From Verrucomicrobiota bacterium (GTDB taxonomy: Bacteria > Verrucomicrobiota > Verrucomicrobiia > Opitutales > Opitutaceae): a DNA stretch of 37,841 nucleotides. Made by a program: the position numbers and the translations under genes. The notes beneath the pieces were generated by a model that was not told the origin of the DNA, did not search any database, and saw only the letters and a list, made by a program, of their open reading frames with translations. The DNA is taken from the NCBI GenBank assembly GCA_016871775.1, contig VHCI01000022.1:1-37841 (forward strand), given 5' to 3'. Positions 15,120 to 23,604 of this stretch are shown here, piece after piece (the first letter of the stretch is position 1; each line of letters starts with the position of its first letter).

Positions 15120-17348
15120 TTAGGGCACCTCGTAGACCTCGACCAGCGCGGTGCCGGCGCCGGGGCCGGTCACCTGGGCGGTGTAGTTGCCCGGCGGCAG
15201 GGTGAGCAGGAGCATCGCGTCCGTGCTGTCCGCGGCAATCGGGCGGAAGGCGCCGACCGCCTCGCCGGTGGCGGTGAGCTGCGGGTCGCCGCCCCAGTTG
15301 TCGTTGCTGGCGATGCGGCGCGAGGCGCTGTCGAAGAGCGCCAGCCGCGGGTCGCCCAGCACTTGGGCAGCGGGCAGGCCGAAGGGCGTGAGCGACGGGC
15401 CCATCGCCCGCACCAGCACCGTCCGGGCGGTGCCGCCGCCGAGGACGAAGCCCGCAGTGAGGACCGAGTCGGCGGGGATCGGCTGCAGCACGGAGACGTT
15501 GACCAGCCGCGGGGTCGCGGACGCGAAGGCGGGGCCAGGGGTGGCGTCGAACAACTCCGCGAGGACGGCGCCGGCGGGTGATCCGTTCGCCGCCACCACG
15601 ATGCTGTAGGGGCGGGGGGCGAGGGCGGGGCGGTGCAGCGCGGCGTCGCGTGAGCCCGCGCCGAGCGCGAAGGCCCCGGTGGCGTCGAAGATCGCCGCGA
15701 TGCCGGGCTCTGTGCCCCAGTCGTCGTTCGCACCCGCGGGGGCGGCGCCGATCAGCTCGAGGCGCGGATCGGCGAGGACGTCGTCGAGCCCGAAGGCGGC
15801 GAGGCCCGGCCCGATGGCGCGGACGAGGAGCGGCTTGGCGCCGGTGGTGCCGGCCCCGCCGATCACGGTGCCGACCGTGAAGGAGGGGGCGGCGGGCGTG
15901 AGCCGCGTGAGGATCGAGAGGTTGGCGAGGCGGCCGGGTGCGGCGCCCGCGGCGAGGGAGAGGGTTGCGCCGGCCGAGGTCGCGGTGCCGCCTGCATTTG
16001 TGGCCACGCAGGTGTAGGCGCCGGCGTCGGCGGTCCCGACGTTGCGCAGCACCAGCGTGCCGCGGGTGGCGCCCGCCAGCGCGGTGCCGTTGCGGCGCCA
16101 CTGGTAGAGGGGCGCGGGGCTACCCTCGGCCTCCGCGCGGAAGACAACAGTGCTGCCCGGGGAGATGGACTGCCCCAGTGGTTGCAGGGTGAAGGTGGGC
16201 GCGGTCACCGCCGGGGCCACCGTCAACGGGGCGTCGGCGCTGGCCACCGCGCCGCCGCTGTTGCTCACCTCGACCGAGTAGATGCCGGCGTCCCCGGGCT
16301 GGACGTCCGTGAGCGTGAGCGTGTCGCTGGGGGTCGCGAGCCCGAGGGCGACGCCGTTGCGTCGCCAGAGGTGGTAGCGCGGAGTGGAGCCGGTGGCGGT
16401 GACCGTGAAGGCGACCGTCTGCCCGGTGCGGGCGGCAGCGGGTTGCGGCTGGCGCACGATCACGGGGGCGACGGCGCGGGTCGTGACGTTGAGGGTCATG
16501 GTGCTGGTGACCGAGCCGCGGGCGTTGGTGACGGTCACGCTCCAGATGCCGCTGCTGACAGTGGCGACGTTGCTCAGGGTCCACGCGGCGGTGGAGACGC
16601 CCTGGGTCGCGCCGTTGCGCCGCCACTGGTAGGTGAAGGGAGCGGTGCCGGAGACGCCGACCACGAAATCCACCGCGTCGCCCTCGACCGGGTTCTGGTC
16701 GACGAGCGGCAGGGTGAGCCGCGGGGCGACCGCGCCGTCTGCGGAGGCGTAGAGGAAGGCGGCGCCGGCGCGGTCGTCATCCGTAAGCACATCCGTGTCG
16801 CCCGAGCGGCTGTTCATAATTGCGGAGACGAATTGCCCGGCCTCGTCGGGGTGGCCGAGGCCGAGGGCGTGGCCGAACTCGTGGAGCGCGACGCGGATGA
16901 ATTCCGCGTTGAGGCTGCCCGCAGGGTGGCGGAGCGGGCCGCGGTAGGCGTCCCAAGCGTACTTCGTATTAAAGATCACGTCGCCCTCGGTGCGGCGGGT
17001 ACCGACGCGCCAGATGGTGTTTACGGCAAGGGTGGATTCGCCGAAGGGGCGGCCGAAGATGTCGCCGCGGAAAAGGACGTTGTTCACCCCGTTGCCGTCC
17101 CCGGCGGGCAGGGCCGAGTCGAGGACCCACGTGAACTTGCTGCGCACGAGGGAGCGGTTCCACTCCGCGAGGAGATCCGCCGCGACCGCGTTCCAGCCGC
17201 GCGGGTCGCTGGCGGGGGCGCCCGGGCCGAGCTGGAGGTGCATCTGAATGTTGCCGTCGGGCCAGACGGGGCTGCCTCCGACCGGGATGAAGGCGGGGGC
17301 GGGCAGTGCCGGGGCAAGGGCGGCGAGGAGGGCGAGGCGGGGTCGCAT
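15120..17348 (-). CDS. Secreted matrixin-like metalloprotease with Ig-like domains
   Basis: A 742-aa secreted zinc protease. A signal peptide (about 1-19) is followed directly by a catalytic domain with the metzincin site HEFGHALGLGH (His156, His160, His166, Glu157) and a Met-turn (SAIMN, Met178). I see no propeptide with a cysteine switch. Three Ig-like domains follow at about 203-295, 296-385 and 386-470, each with a YQWRRNG/HLWRRNG strand. Two tandem copies of the C-terminal domain shared with the protein at 3270-5075 complete it (about 472-612 and 613-742). It starts 2 bp after the stop of the exported protein upstream, so the two form an operon. The proteolytic target is unknown; the Ig domains may hold it to a polymer or the cell surface. 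Confidence 0.9.
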   Translation of the reverse strand: MRPRLALLAALAPALPAPAFIPVGGSPVWPDGNIQMHLQLGPGAPASDPRGWNAVAADLLAEWNRSLVRSKFTWVLDSALPAGDGNGVNNVLFRGDIFGRPFGESTLAVNTIWRVGTRRTEGDVIFNTKYAWDAYRGPLRHPAGSLNAEFIRVALHEFGHALGLGHPDEAGQFVSAIMNSRSGDTDVLTDDDRAGAAFLYASADGAVAPRLTLPLVDQNPVEGDAVDFVVGVSGTAPFTYQWRRNGATQGVSTAAWTLSNVATVSSGIWSVTVTNARGSVTSTMTLNVTTRAVAPVIVRQPQPAAARTGQTVAFTVTATGSTPRYHLWRRNGVALGLATPSDTLTLTDVQPGDAGIYSVEVSNSGGAVASADAPLTVAPAVTAPTFTLQPLGQSISPGSTVVFRAEAEGSPAPLYQWRRNGTALAGATRGTLVLRNVGTADAGAYTCVATNAGGTATSAGATLSLAAGAAPGRLANLSILTRLTPAAPSFTVGTVIGGAGTTGAKPLLVRAIGPGLAAFGLDDVLADPRLELIGAAPAGANDDWGTEPGIAAIFDATGAFALGAGSRDAALHRPALAPRPYSIVVAANGSPAGAVLAELFDATPGPAFASATPRLVNVSVLQPIPADSVLTAGFVLGGGTARTVLVRAMGPSLTPFGLPAAQVLGDPRLALFDSASRRIASNDNWGGDPQLTATGEAVGAFRPIAADSTDAMLLLTLPPGNYTAQVTGPGAGTALVEVYEVP
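15123..15512 (-). repeat. Shared secreted C-terminal domain, copy C
   Basis: Residues about 613-742 of the metalloprotease: PRLVNVSVLQ, AGFVLGGG, VLVRAMGPSLTPFG, LGDPRLALFDS, SNDNW, GAFRPIAADSTDAMLLL, LPPGNYTAQV and LVEVYE. The order is the same as in copies A and B. It is the last domain of the protein, as in copy A. Confidence 0.8.
15513..15935 (-). repeat. Shared secreted C-terminal domain, copy B
   Basis: Residues about 472-612 of the metalloprotease: GRLANLSILTRL, VGTVIGG, LLVRAIGPGLAAFGL, LADPRLEL, NDDW, GAFALGAGSRDAAL, LAPRPYSIVV and LAELFD. It precedes copy C in tandem. LANLSILTRL is closer to copy A (LSNLSTRL) than to copy C. Confidence 0.8.
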
Positions 17349-17350
17349 CG

Positions 17351-17965
17351 TCAGGGGGTCTGGATGCGGGTGGCGGTGCGGCGGATGTGACCGGCGAACT
17401 CCGCGGGGGAGAGGGGGCGACCGCCGGGGCCGCGGGCGCCAACTGGGAAGGCGCCGGGGGCGAGCAGCGGCAGGGCGACGTCGTCGACCCGGTGGAGCGG
17501 CAGGCCGTTATTGCGGGCCACAAATTCCGCGCCCCTCACGTCCCGCAGAATCCGGTAGCGGCCGTGGCCCATTGCGACCAGCGGGCAGATGGCGGGGACC
17601 CCGGCGGTGACGAACACGATGTCCTGAGACCCGGGCTCGAAGCGGGGCATCCCGCTGACCTCCAGCGAGAGCTCGCCGACGGCTCCGCCGAGGAACTCAA
17701 GGGTCAGCAGCGGTGGCGGGACGCCCTTGATGGCCTCGAGCACGCGGAACGTGACCCGGGTGAAGATCGCGCGGTCGGCGCCCCGGGTGACGAGCGTGGC
17801 CTCCTGGCCGACCACCTCGCCCCGGAACACGAGGCCGGCGCGGTCGACGAGGCCCTCGAAGTCCGGCGGCACGACGGTGGAGGCGCGGCTGGGGAGCGCC
17901 AGCGACCAGAGCAGAAGGAGGGTGGGGAGCCACGTCGGGCGGGGCTGGAGAAGGGCGGTTATCAT
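17351..17965 (-). CDS. Exported protein of unknown function, matrixin partner
   Basis: A 204-aa protein with a signal peptide (about 1-30, MITALLQPRPTWLPTLLLLW onward). The mature part (VDRAGLVFRGEVVG, TRVTFRVLEAIKG, FLGGAVGELSLEVSGMPRFE, QDIVFVTAGV) looks like a compact beta-rich fold. I recall similar proteins being found next to matrixin-type proteases in other bacteria, but I know no function. The ATG at 17965 is chosen because the open frame upstream of it is the shadow of the polyphosphate glucokinase. It is the first gene of the operon, with only 2 bp before the protease start. It might be a chaperone, an inhibitor or a substrate-presenting factor; the sequence does not decide. Confidence 0.75.
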   Translation of the reverse strand: MITALLQPRPTWLPTLLLLWSLALPSRASTVVPPDFEGLVDRAGLVFRGEVVGQEATLVTRGADRAIFTRVTFRVLEAIKGVPPPLLTLEFLGGAVGELSLEVSGMPRFEPGSQDIVFVTAGVPAICPLVAMGHGRYRILRDVRGAEFVARNNGLPLHRVDDVALPLLAPGAFPVGARGPGGRPLSPAEFAGHIRRTATRIQTP

Positions 17966-18001
17966 CGGATGGGGCCGCTTTAAGCGGGGGAGGCCGCGGC
18001 C

Positions 18002-18040
18002 GCAATCCCGCCGGCGATTTTCCTGCCGCGCCGGGATTGC
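18002..18040. promoter_or_regulatory. 9-bp inverted repeat in a divergent promoter region
   Basis: GCAATCCCG (18002-18010) and CGGGATTGC (18032-18040) are perfect complements 21 bp apart, between the divergent matrixin-partner gene (start 17965) and ppgK (start 18075). A second pair, TGGAGC (18043-18048) and GCTCCA (18062-18067), follows. They may be operators for one or both genes. No regulator gene is adjacent. Confidence 0.35.
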
Positions 18041-18074
18041 CTTGGAGCGACCCCGTGGTTTGCTCCACGCTTCT

Positions 18075-18812
18075 ATGAACGCGCTTGGTATCGATATCGG
18101 CGGGTCCGCCATCAAGGGCGCCCCGGTGGACACCTGCAACGGCAAGCTGCTCGCGGAGCGGCATCGCATCGAGGTGGGCGCGGGAACCTCCCCCGCTGCC
18201 ATGGCCAAGGCGGTTGGCGCCCTCACCGCGCATTTTAAATGGAAGGGCCCGGTCGGCGTCGGCTTTCCCGGGGTGATCCAAGGCGGCACCATCTGGACCT
18301 CGGCCAACCTGCATCCGGGCTTTATCGGGTGCGATGGGGCGCGTCTCTTTGGAAAGGCGACGGGTTGCCCGGTGGCGATGATCAACGATGCGGCGGCGGC
18401 GGCGGTCGCCGAGATGCGCTTCGGGGCAGGCAAGGGCCTGATGGGCAAGGCGTTGCTCATCACCTTGGGCACCGGGATCGGCACCTGCCTGGCGTACCAG
18501 GGCGTGGTGGTGCCGCTGGAGCTGGGCCATTTCCCGTGGAAGCGCGGCAAGGACGCCGAGAAGTACTGCTCGGCCGCGGTGCGCGAGCGCAAGGAGCTGT
18601 CCTGGGAGGAGTGGGGCGGGCGTCTCAGCGATTTCCTGGTGGAGTTGGAGCGTCTGCTCTGGCCCGAGATGATCGTGGTCGGCGGCGGCGTGAGCGCCAA
18701 GCACGAGAAGTTCTTCCCGCACCTCAAGGTGCGCGCCGCGCTCAAACCCGCCCGTTTCTTGAACCGTGCCGGGATCGCCGGCGCCGCGATGTGGGCCACC
18801 GAGGCCCGCTGA
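18075..18812 (+). CDS. ppgK: Polyphosphate glucokinase
   Basis: A 245-aa ROK-family kinase that phosphorylates glucose, most likely with polyphosphate as phosphoryl donor. The N-terminus GIDIGGSAIKGAPVD is the phosphate-binding loop. GVGFPGVIQGG and INDAAAAAVAEMRFGAG carry the sugar site and catalytic Asp, LITLGTGIGT is the second phosphate loop, and GKDAEKYCSAAVRERKELSW matches the region by which polyphosphate-dependent enzymes are told from other ROK kinases. IVVGGGVSAKHEKF is the C-terminal domain. The ATG at 18075 is chosen because it starts at the expected ROK N-terminus. It is a single gene, divergent from the matrixin operon, and would supply glucose-6-phosphate without ATP; ATP may also be used. 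Confidence 0.9.
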   Translation: MNALGIDIGGSAIKGAPVDTCNGKLLAERHRIEVGAGTSPAAMAKAVGALTAHFKWKGPVGVGFPGVIQGGTIWTSANLHPGFIGCDGARLFGKATGCPVAMINDAAAAAVAEMRFGAGKGLMGKALLITLGTGIGTCLAYQGVVVPLELGHFPWKRGKDAEKYCSAAVRERKELSWEEWGGRLSDFLVELERLLWPEMIVVGGGVSAKHEKFFPHLKVRAALKPARFLNRAGIAGAAMWATEAR

Positions 18813-18822
18813 GCCGCGCGCC

Positions 18823-18834
18823 AAGTTGCAACTT
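18823..18834. promoter_or_regulatory. 12-bp perfect palindrome AAGTTGCAACTT
   Basis: AAGTTGCAACTT begins 11 bp after the ppgK stop and 120 bp before the MacA-like adaptor start. It is AT-rich in a GC-rich setting. It could be an operator for the downstream ABC export operon, or the stem of a weak terminator without a T tract. Confidence 0.35.
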
Positions 18835-18953
18835 TCTCCCGCGCCGGGGGTTGGAGAATTCCTCCCGCCTGTTCCTATCGCTTGCCTACTGGCCCCCACC
18901 GGGATTGGATACCGGGTCCCCAGTCACCTTTTTCTGCAGCCTTTCCCGTCCTT

Positions 18954-20306
18954 ATGACCTCTCCTTCCTCCTCCGACCCCCGGCGATCCCGGCGCGTTTG
19001 GGTCTTCGTCGCCGTCGCGATCCTGCTCGCGGGGGGCGGCGGCTACGCCTACCGCCAGCGCGCCCAAAGCGGCGGGCCGGTCATCACCGTGACCACCGAG
19101 AAGGCCGCGGTGCGCACGCTGACCCAGGTGGTGACCGCCTCGGGCAAGATCCAACCGGAGGTCGAGGTCAAGATCTCGACCGAGGCCGCGGGCGAAATCG
19201 TCGATCTCCCGCTCAAGGAGGGCGCCCGGGTGAAGCGCGGGGACCTGCTGGTGCGGATCAAACCCGACGTCTACCAGGCGCAGGTGGACCAGCAGGAGGC
19301 CAACCTGGTCGCGGCGCAGGCCAGCGCCGTGCTGGCCAAGGCCCAGTTGCGCAAGGCGGAGGATGATTTCCGGCGGGCCCAGGGGCTCTTCAACCAGAAG
19401 CTGATCGCCGAGGCGGAGTTCCTCGCGGCCCGCACGACGCGGGACGTTGCCCAGGCGTCCCACGATAATTCCGTGGCCCAGATCCGGCGCACGGAGGGCT
19501 CGCTGAGCCAGGCTAAGGACCAGTTGGCCAAGACAATCATCTACGCCCCAATGGACGGCACCATCAGTTCCCAGTCCAGCGAGGTGGGCGAGCGCGTGGT
19601 CGGCACCGGCTCCTTCGCTGGCACCGAGATCATGCGCGTAGCCGACCTTGCCAATATGGAGCTCCGGGTGCGGGTGAACGAGAATGACATCGTCAACGTC
19701 AAGCTGGGTGACCGCGCCGGGATCGCGATCGACGCCTACCCGGGGCGCAAGTTCACCGGCACGGTCTCCGAGATCGGTTCCTCCGCGCAGGGAGGCGGGG
19801 CCGCTTCCCAGCTCGCGGCCCTCTCAGACGACGTCACGAATTTCCTCGTCCGCATCCGCGTCGCCGACCCGGGCGTCCAGCTCCGACCCGGGATGAGCGC
19901 CACCGCGGACATCGAGACGCGGACAGTGGAGAACGTGGTCTCGGTGCCGATCCAGTGCGTGACCGTGCGCGCGAGCGGCGGGCAGACCTCGGAGGAGATG
20001 CGCGAGGCGGCCGCCAAGGCCGCCGAAAACAAGTCTGGCGGCGGGGCCGTCGACGCGGCCGCTGAGAAGCGCGAGGCGCGCCGGCAGCGGGAGGTCCTGC
20101 TCAAGGTGGCGTTCGTCCGCCAGGGGGACAGCGTCAAGATGGTCCCGGTGGAGGTCGGCCTTGCGGACAACACCCACCTCGAGATCAAGTCCGGCCTCCG
20201 CGCCGGGGAAGAGGTCGTTGCAGGGACTTACGCGGCCATCAGCCGCCAGTTGAAGGATGGCTCCCGCGTGACCCTCGCGAAGCCTAAGAGGGAGGAGCGG
20301 AAGTGA
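18954..20306 (+). CDS. MacA-like periplasmic adaptor
   Basis: A 450-aa membrane-fusion protein that works with the ABC ATPase and permeases that follow. The ATG at 18954 opens with a short cytoplasmic tail and one transmembrane anchor (about 15-31, [19 protein letters not shown]). A lipoyl half-motif ([20 protein letters not shown]), a helical hairpin, the returning half ([19 protein letters not shown]) and a beta-barrel follow. About residues 340-385 are an insertion rich in Ala, Lys, Glu and Arg between the barrel and the membrane-proximal part ([17 protein letters not shown]); it is not seen in short MacA proteins, though longer adaptors of this type exist. It leads a four-gene operon. Its stop overlaps the next start (TGATG). 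Confidence 0.9.
   Translation: MTSPSSSDPRRSRRVWVFVAVAILLAGGGGYAYRQRAQSGGPVITVTTEKAAVRTLTQVVTASGKIQPEVEVKISTEAAGEIVDLPLKEGARVKRGDLLVRIKPDVYQAQVDQQEANLVAAQASAVLAKAQLRKAEDDFRRAQGLFNQKLIAEAEFLAARTTRDVAQASHDNSVAQIRRTEGSLSQAKDQLAKTIIYAPMDGTISSQSSEVGERVVGTGSFAGTEIMRVADLANMELRVRVNENDIVNVKLGDRAGIAIDAYPGRKFTGTVSEIGSSAQGGGAASQLAALSDDVTNFLVRIRVADPGVQLRPGMSATADIETRTVENVVSVPIQCVTVRASGGQTSEEMREAAAKAAENKSGGGAVDAAAEKREARRQREVLLKVAFVRQGDSVKMVPVEVGLADNTHLEIKSGLRAGEEVVAGTYAAISRQLKDGSRVTLAKPKREERK
20291..20295 (+). promoter_or_regulatory. Strong Shine-Dalgarno site GGAGG
   Basis: GGAGG lies 10 nt before ATG 20306 and 7 nt before GTG 20303. It is one of the few clear Shine-Dalgarno sites in the window and is internal to an operon. 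Most unit-leading genes lack one. It leaves the start of the ATPase gene at 20303 or 20306. Confidence 0.6.
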
Positions 20307-21052
20307 TGCCGCCCCCGATCGCGATGAGCGCCGCCGCCCCTGCCCGCCGTCCGGCCCGCGCTCCGGGGGATTTGGTCATCCGCATCGAGGGGGTGACGAA
20401 GCTCTACCGGATGGGCGCGGAGACGATCCACGCGCTGCGGGGGGTGAATCTCAAGATCCGCCGCAACGAGTACCTCGCGGTCATGGGCCCGTCCGGCTCC
20501 GGCAAGTCCACCCTGATGAACATGCTGGGGTGCCTCGACACCCCGAGCGCGGGGCGCTACGATTTCAACGGCAAGGACGTCGCGCGAATGGTCGACGACG
20601 AGCTGGCGGAGATCCGCAACCGGGAGATCGGCTTCGTCTTCCAGACCTTCAACCTGCTGCCGCGCTCGGACGCCCTCCACAACGTGGAGTTGCCGCTGGT
20701 TTACGCCGGGGTGCGGCCCGCGGCGCGTCGCGAGCGCGCGCTGGGCGCCCTGCGCAACGTTGGTCTCGGCGACCGGATCCACCACAAGCCGAACGAGATG
20801 TCCGGCGGCCAGCGGCAGCGCGTGGCCATCGCGCGGGCCCTCGTCAACCACCCCTCCATCCTGCTCGCCGATGAGCCCACGGGGAACCTCGATTCCCGCA
20901 CTGGGGAGGAGATTATGGCCCTCTTTGAGGACCTCTACGAGCAGGGCCACACCATCATCGTGGTGACACACGAGGAGAACATCGCGCGCCACGCCCGGCG
21001 CGTGGTGCGCCTGCGCGACGGCCTGATCGAGAGCGACGGTCCCGTCGCCTGA
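20306..21052 (+). CDS. ABC transporter ATPase, MacB/LolD type
   Basis: A 248-aa cytoplasmic ATPase for the two permeases downstream. It shows Walker A (GPSGSGKST), Q-loop ([11 protein letters not shown]), the signature [13 protein letters not shown] with Met for the usual Leu, Walker B ([12 protein letters not shown]) and the H-loop (VVTHEEN). The N-terminus (about 1-25) is Ala/Pro/Arg-rich and extra to the family core. The start is ATG 20306, overlapping the adaptor stop by one base, or GTG 20303. It is followed after 3 bp by the first permease. This family drives MacAB-type export or release of lipoproteins; the substrate is not readable here. Confidence 0.93.
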   Translation: MPPPIAMSAAAPARRPARAPGDLVIRIEGVTKLYRMGAETIHALRGVNLKIRRNEYLAVMGPSGSGKSTLMNMLGCLDTPSAGRYDFNGKDVARMVDDELAEIRNREIGFVFQTFNLLPRSDALHNVELPLVYAGVRPAARRERALGALRNVGLGDRIHHKPNEMSGGQRQRVAIARALVNHPSILLADEPTGNLDSRTGEEIMALFEDLYEQGHTIIVVTHEENIARHARRVVRLRDGLIESDGPVA

Positions 21053-21055
21053 CCG

Positions 21056-22306
21056 ATGGCGCGCCTGTTCCAGGAACTCGTCGAGTCGGTCCGGATCGCC
21101 TTCGGGCAAATCCGGGCGAACGGCCTGCGTTCGGTCCTCACCGCGCTCGGCGTGATCATCGGCATCGTGGCGGTCACCCTGATGGGCACCGCGATCAACG
21201 GGATCGACATCGGCTTCAACCGCAGCTTGGCGATGCTCGGCGAGGACGTCCTGTACGTGCAGCGCTGGCCGTGGCGCCGGGTGGAGGACTGGTGGAGCTA
21301 CGTCAACCGACCGGCGCTCGAGGTGGAGACGGCCGAGCGCCTGAACCGCGTGATCGAGGCGACGCCGGGCTCGCTGCTCGAGGTGGCGGTGCCGGTGGCG
21401 ACCCGCGGGACCTCGGTGCGGGCGGGTGAGTTGCGCCTGGCGGGCGTGATGCTCTTCGGTACCACCGGTGACTACGCCCGGATCGTGACCACCGACGTGG
21501 CGGAGGGCCGGATGTTCAACGCCGTCGAGGCGAGTGTTGGCCGGCCGGTCTGCGTGCTCGGGTCGGCGGTGGCGGAGAATCTGTTCCCTAGCGGGTCCGC
21601 GCTCGATCAGCAGGTGCAGATCCGCGGCGAACTTTACACCGTGATCGGCGTTCTTGCCAAGCAGGGCGAGTTCCTCGGCCTCTTCAGCTTCGACAACCAG
21701 ATCGTCGCGCCGCTGAACACCATGCGCCGCCAGACTGGGATCCGCGCCAACCTGGATCTGCGGGTGAAGGTGCGCGACAAGACGAGGCTCGCGGCCGCGG
21801 AGGAGGAACTGATCGGCGCGATGCGGCGCGTGCGCGGCCAGTTACCCGGGGAGCGGGACAACTTCTCGGTCAACCAGCAGCAGGCCTTCAAGGAGCAGCT
21901 GGATCCGGTCAAGGCGGGCATCGCGCTCGCCGGGCTATTCATCACCGGGCTTTCGCTCTTCGTCGGCGCGATCGGGATTATGAACATCACCTTTGTCAGC
22001 GTGAAGGAGCGGACCAAGGAGATCGGCACCCGCAAGGCGCTGGGGGCCCGCCGGCGGACGATCCTGCTGCAGTTCCTGATCGAGGCGGTTTCGATCTGCC
22101 TGATCGGCGGCCTCGTGGGCCTGGGGGTGACGCTCGCCGCGAGCCTCGTGCTGGCGACGCTGCTGCCGGCGCTGCCGATCGCGTTCTCGCCCGGCCTGAT
22201 GGCGGTCAGCGTGCTGGTCTCCATCCTCACCGGCGTCGTCTCGGGCTTCGCCCCGGCGTGGGGGGCTTCCCGCCTGGATCCGGTCGTCGCGCTTCGCTAC
22301 GAGTGA
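21056..22306 (+). CDS. MacB/FtsX-type ABC permease 1
   Basis: A 416-aa inner-membrane permease of the MacB-PCD/FtsX layout. It has one N-terminal helix (GLRSVLTALGVIIGIVAVTL), a large periplasmic domain (about 55-280) and three C-terminal helices (about 285-300, 330-360 and 375-400). The conserved cytoplasmic loop TKEIGTRKALGARRRTIL binds the ATPase. It starts 3 bp after the ATPase stop and ends 2 bp before the second permease. With that permease it would form a heterodimer, unlike the homodimeric MacB of E. coli. The domain order and length fit the family. Confidence 0.92.
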   Translation: MARLFQELVESVRIAFGQIRANGLRSVLTALGVIIGIVAVTLMGTAINGIDIGFNRSLAMLGEDVLYVQRWPWRRVEDWWSYVNRPALEVETAERLNRVIEATPGSLLEVAVPVATRGTSVRAGELRLAGVMLFGTTGDYARIVTTDVAEGRMFNAVEASVGRPVCVLGSAVAENLFPSGSALDQQVQIRGELYTVIGVLAKQGEFLGLFSFDNQIVAPLNTMRRQTGIRANLDLRVKVRDKTRLAAAEEELIGAMRRVRGQLPGERDNFSVNQQQAFKEQLDPVKAGIALAGLFITGLSLFVGAIGIMNITFVSVKERTKEIGTRKALGARRRTILLQFLIEAVSICLIGGLVGLGVTLAASLVLATLLPALPIAFSPGLMAVSVLVSILTGVVSGFAPAWGASRLDPVVALRYE

Positions 22307-22308
22307 CC

Positions 22309-23550
22309 ATGGAATTCCGCGAGATCCTTCGCATGGCCTTTGGGTCGCTGGGCGTGAACAAGCTCCGTTCGTTCCTGACGATGTCCGGCATCTCGATCGG
22401 CGTCTTCTCGGTGATCGGGGTGATGACGGCCGTCTCCGCGCTGCGCGGCTCGATCGAGACCGGGCTGAGCGTGCTGGGCTCGAACATCTTCCAGATCAGC
22501 CGCAATTCGACCGGCTTCCAGACCTCGGGCGAGGCGCGCCGGCGGATCGAGCAGCGCCGCAACATCACCCTTGAGCAGGCCCAGCGCTACCAGCAGCTGC
22601 TGCGCGATGTGACCGAGGTCGTGTGCCTGAGGGCCTTCTACCGCGACGGGCCGGTGCAGGCCAGCCACGGCAACCGCCAGACTGAGCCGGGCCTGACTTT
22701 CGGTGGATCCAACGAGCACTTCCTCGCGGCCAACCAGCACGCGATCGACCTCGGTCGGAACTTCACCGCGGAGGACGTCGACCTCGCTCGCCCGTTTGCG
22801 ATCCTCGGCCAGACGGTCGTGCGCAAGCTTTTCCCCGCGGAGTCGCCGCTTGGTAAACGGGTCAAGCTCGCGGGCCGCACCTACGAGGTGATCGGCACCT
22901 TCGCGGAGAAGGGCAGCAGCTTCGGGCAGACGCAGGACGAGATCGTGATCGTGCCGGTCACCCGCTTCCTCTCCGATTTCGGCGGGGCACGGTTCTCGAT
23001 CAACCTTGCTACCCAGGCGCCCTCGCAGGCGGTCTACAACGAGACGCTCGACCGGGCCATCACCGCGATGCGTATGGTCCGCAGCCTGCGGGCGGAGCAG
23101 GAGAACGATTTCGAGATCTCCTCCAATGACTCGCTCATCGCCGCCTTCGCGCAGATCGCGGACGTGGTGCGCGCCGGCGCGCTAGTGATCAGCGCCATCG
23201 CGCTGCTGGCGGCGAGTGTGGGTATTATGAACATCATGCTGGTGAGCGTCACTGAGCGCACCAAGGAGATCGGGGTCCGCAAGTCGGTCGGCGCCCGGCG
23301 GAGCTCCATTTTGGGCCAGTTTCTGATCGAGGCCGTGCTCCTTTCGCTCACCGGCGGGGTGGTGGGAATCATGCTTGGGGTCCTGACGGGCAACGCCCTC
23401 GTCGTCTGGCTGCAGGCCGAGGTCGTGTTCCCCTGGGGTTGGGCGGCCTTGGGCCTCGTCACGTGCTCCTTCATCGGGGTGGCGGCGGGCCTCTACCCGG
23501 CGCTGAAGGCCGCCAATCTCGATCCGATAGAGTCGCTTCGGTACGAATGA
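22309..23550 (+). CDS. MacB/FtsX-type ABC permease 2
   Basis: A 413-aa paralogue of the first permease, with the same plan: an N-terminal helix (KLRSFLTMSGISIGVFSVIG), a periplasmic domain, a three-helix C-terminus and the loop TKEIGVRKSVGARRSSIL. The ATG at 22309 is chosen; the open frame continues upstream only as a shadow of permease 1. It begins 2 bp after that stop. The periplasmic domain differs clearly from its partner, which points to separate surfaces for the adaptor or cargo. Its C-terminus (DPIESLRYE) resembles that of permease 1 (DPVVALRYE). It is the last gene of the export operon. Confidence 0.92.
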   Translation: MEFREILRMAFGSLGVNKLRSFLTMSGISIGVFSVIGVMTAVSALRGSIETGLSVLGSNIFQISRNSTGFQTSGEARRRIEQRRNITLEQAQRYQQLLRDVTEVVCLRAFYRDGPVQASHGNRQTEPGLTFGGSNEHFLAANQHAIDLGRNFTAEDVDLARPFAILGQTVVRKLFPAESPLGKRVKLAGRTYEVIGTFAEKGSSFGQTQDEIVIVPVTRFLSDFGGARFSINLATQAPSQAVYNETLDRAITAMRMVRSLRAEQENDFEISSNDSLIAAFAQIADVVRAGALVISAIALLAASVGIMNIMLVSVTERTKEIGVRKSVGARRSSILGQFLIEAVLLSLTGGVVGIMLGVLTGNALVVWLQAEVVFPWGWAALGLVTCSFIGVAAGLYPALKAANLDPIESLRYE

Positions 23551-23604
23551 GGAGCGCGCGCTAATTGGCTCGCCCGGGCCGGGGGGCCGCCGCACGGTGG
23601 CGCG

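Noticed and set aside
17351-18799. 482-codon frame extending the matrixin partner upstream
   Set aside because: Residues before the ATG at 17965 are the antisense of ppgK and carry no domain.
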